Program-made: the position numbers and the translations under genes
The notes under the pieces: model-generated
Told to the model about the DNA's origin: nothing
Database searches by the model: none
What the model saw: the letters and a program-made list of their open reading frames with translations, nothing else
Part shown: positions 62,462-64,000 of the stretch, one piece after another
How positions within the stretch are numbered: the stretch's first letter is position 1
Layout of the letters: each line of letters starts with the position of its first letter
Source: an uncultured Cohaesibacter sp.
GTDB lineage: Bacteria; Pseudomonadota; Alphaproteobacteria; Rhizobiales; Cohaesibacteraceae
Direction of reading: 5' to 3'
NCBI RefSeq assembly: GCF_963676485.1
Contig: NZ_OY781114.1
Location: 3,054,501 to 3,118,500, forward strand
DNA: 64,000 nucleotides

Positions 62462-62779
62462 ATGACACAGACAAACAATCGGCTTTTTGATGAATTCGCC
62501 AAATTGATGAATGACGCCGCCGGTGTTGCCCAAGGGGTGCGCGACGAAGCGGAAGTCGCGATTCGTGCGCAGCTGGAGCGTCTGATGGGCGATATGGATC
62601 TGGTAACGCGTGATGAATTCGAAGCGGTCAAGGCCATGGCTGTTGCGGCACGCGACGAAAATGACAAACTGTCGACGCGCCTTGCCATTCTGGAAGAAAA
62701 GCTCGGCGTGTTGGATGATCTTTCGTCCATCGATGGTGCCGATCTTGATGGCTCCGATGAGGCGCCTGAAAAGGAATAA
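62462..62779 (+). CDS. UbiK-like accessory factor (BMFP domain)
   Basis: 105 residues from ATG 62462. NNRLFDEFAKLMNDAAGVAQ, an amphipathic helix and the coiled coil LVTRDEFEAVKAMAVAARDE fit the YqiC/UbiK family, which helps ubiquinone synthesis or membrane binding. Divergent from lgt, with a terminator after it. Confidence 0.85.
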   Translation: MTQTNNRLFDEFAKLMNDAAGVAQGVRDEAEVAIRAQLERLMGDMDLVTRDEFEAVKAMAVAARDENDKLSTRLAILEEKLGVLDDLSSIDGADLDGSDEAPEKE

Positions 62780-62827
62780 GGCGATGTATGCGTGCCTTGA
62801 TCTTTTCACGCATGCAAGGGATGGAAA

Positions 62828-62856
62828 GCCTGCCGAATTTCCGGCGGGCTTTTTTT
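62828..62856 (+). terminator. Terminator after the UbiK-like gene
   Basis: GCCTGCCG/CGGCGGGC (one G-T pair) followed by T7. Confidence 0.88.
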
Positions 62857-63009
62857 GTTGTCTGATGCCGGACTTTTTGTCACCTGAGGCTGACTTTTAT
62901 CGCATCCGGCTGGATGGGGATTTGAAAATGCATGCGGTCTATGGCACTCCATTGGGATGACAAGATCTGCAGGGGCTGGATCTGAAATTAATTTGATGGA
63001 ATTGACACA

Positions 63010-63831
63010 ATGAAAATGAATGAATTGTCACTGGTTTTGGTTGGTGCGGGCAAAATGGGCGGAGCCATGCTCACGGGCTGGCTTGAGATGGATCTGGAAG
63101 CCAGGAATGTCACGGTCATTGATCCGGGGCAGCCGGAAGACATGAAAGCGCTGGCCGCAAAAAAAGGCTTTTCTCTTATCGCCTCTCCTGAAGGGGTCGC
63201 TCAGCCGGACATACTCGTCATTGCTGTCAAACCACAAATGATGGCCAAGGTGCTGCCTGGCTTAACCGGTCTCGTTGGCCCCGAGACAGTCGTTGTCTCG
63301 ATTGCTGCAGGCACGCCGATTGCAACCTTCCAGTCCTATCTTGGGGCTGATGGAGGTGTTGTCCGCGTCATGCCGAACACGCCAGCTCAGGTTGGGCGTG
63401 GCATGTTTGCGGCTTTCGCCTCTGAAGGGGTTTCTGCGGATATGTGCGATGCGATTGCCGAGCTGCTCTCCTCTGCTGGCAAATTCACTTGGGTCGGGCA
63501 AGAAGCGCTGATTGATGCCGTAACGGCGGTTTCCGGTTCCGGGCCTGCTTATGTCTTCTATATGGTTGAAGCGCTGGCCAAGGCTGGTGAGGCGCTCGGG
63601 CTGGAACCGGACGCTGCCGATCTGATGGCACGCCAGACCATTGTCGGCGCTGGCGAATTGCTCAACCAGTCGCCGCTATCGGCTTCTACCCTGCGGGAGA
63701 ATGTGACCTCTCCGGGCGGAACCACAGCCGCAGCGCTTGCCGTGCTCATGGCCGAGGAAGGTGGACTTGGGGAATTGTTGGCCAAGGCTACGGTTGCTGC
63801 CCGGGATCGCTCGATCGAGCTGTCCAAATAG
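63010..63831 (+). CDS. proC: Pyrroline-5-carboxylate reductase
   Basis: 273 residues, full length. The NAD(P)-binding start LVLVGAGKMGGAMLTGWL, VIAVKPQMMAKVLP, VVRVMPNTPAQVGRGMFAAF, and the C-terminal signature AVSGSGPAYVFYMVEALAKA with LRENVTSPGGTTAAALAVLM identify ProC, the last step of proline synthesis. A UbiK-like gene just upstream of proC is a common order in alphaproteobacteria. Confidence 0.96.
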   Translation: MKMNELSLVLVGAGKMGGAMLTGWLEMDLEARNVTVIDPGQPEDMKALAAKKGFSLIASPEGVAQPDILVIAVKPQMMAKVLPGLTGLVGPETVVVSIAAGTPIATFQSYLGADGGVVRVMPNTPAQVGRGMFAAFASEGVSADMCDAIAELLSSAGKFTWVGQEALIDAVTAVSGSGPAYVFYMVEALAKAGEALGLEPDAADLMARQTIVGAGELLNQSPLSASTLRENVTSPGGTTAAALAVLMAEEGGLGELLAKATVAARDRSIELSK

Positions 63832-63851
63832 ACATCCGGGTTCATTCGTCA

Positions 63852-63889
63852 AGCCGTTCCGGACAAGAGTTTACCGTTTCGGAGCGGCT
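63852..63889 (+). terminator. Probable terminator of proC
   Basis: AGCCGTTCC pairs with GGAGCGGCT (one G-T pair) across a 20-base loop, followed by TTTCGTTTGT. Weak T tract, so moderate confidence. Confidence 0.55.
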
Positions 63890-64000
63890 TTCGTTTGTCA
63901 TGTTTTCCCTGATTGTGCTTGAAATGCCCCTGTTTGAGCCACATTTGTAAAGTATACTGACCAGAACGGCATGCATGATCAACGGATCATTCTGTTTTTC

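Overview
The window joins two kinds of DNA. Positions 1 to about 28.77 kb are a mobile, phage-derived element. The rest, to 64 kb, is ordinary chromosome of an alphaproteobacterium, probably of the Hyphomicrobiales (a Cohaesibacter-like host would fit the moderate G+C, but that is inference). Support for the group: the petABC (fbcFBC) bc1 operon, the DUF1285/NUDIX/DUF6111/cca cluster, the lgt/MidA-like/pgeF cluster, an alphaproteobacterial-type LexA box (GTTC-N7-GTTC) and a full CtrA site (TTAA-N7-TTAAC).

Element, left part (1-8 kb): an end-cut accessory gene, a LexA-type box in front of a small ORF that runs into the 3' end of a CI-like repressor gene, a divergent cI/cro switch with two matching 17-bp operators, a possible CII-like regulator, a reverse-strand cassette for a membrane/pentapeptide-repeat protein split by an in-frame amber codon, a zinc-finger-like protein, and a large P4-family primase-helicase followed by ACTGTC repeats that may be its origin.

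Element, middle (8-24.4 kb): a complete P2-like contractile tail in P2 order: two probable tail completion/terminator proteins, V, W, J, I, a 744-aa spike-like protein, a fibre plus assembly protein, sheath FI, tube FII, E with the -1 frameshift to E', tape measure T, U, X and D. No terminase, portal, scaffold/protease, capsid or head-completion gene is visible. Their expected place, between the replication gene and tail completion, holds one unknown gene. This is the layout of a headless contractile tail particle (R-type tailocin) or of a prophage that lost its head block, but it keeps a replication module, which known tailocins normally lack.

Element, right part (24.4-28.8 kb): a secreted low-G+C accessory protein, a lysis cassette (endolysin, holin, overlapping Rz/Rz1, small membrane protein), a fragment of a DNA adenine methylase, a HEPN-like gene, and then the 3' end of a tRNA-Met gene facing the element, which is the likely attR. 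The integrase and attL would lie left of the window.

Chromosome (28.8-64 kb): alpha/beta hydrolase; CtrA-site membrane protein; metallophosphoesterase; GNAT; DUF1285-NUDIX-DUF6111-cca; HAD phosphatase; trmL-hemF; an ABC exporter with a CRP/FNR-like site; the bc1 operon; a LacI-type regulator; apt; an EmrAB/NodT-type efflux operon with its divergent TetR regulator and palindromic operators; an FMN reductase; rplY-pth-ychF with a terminator-like hairpin in the rplY leader; prs; a lipoprotein; an M24-fold hydrolase; lgt-midA-pgeF; ubiK; proC. One tRNA and no rRNA, CRISPR array or insertion sequence were found.
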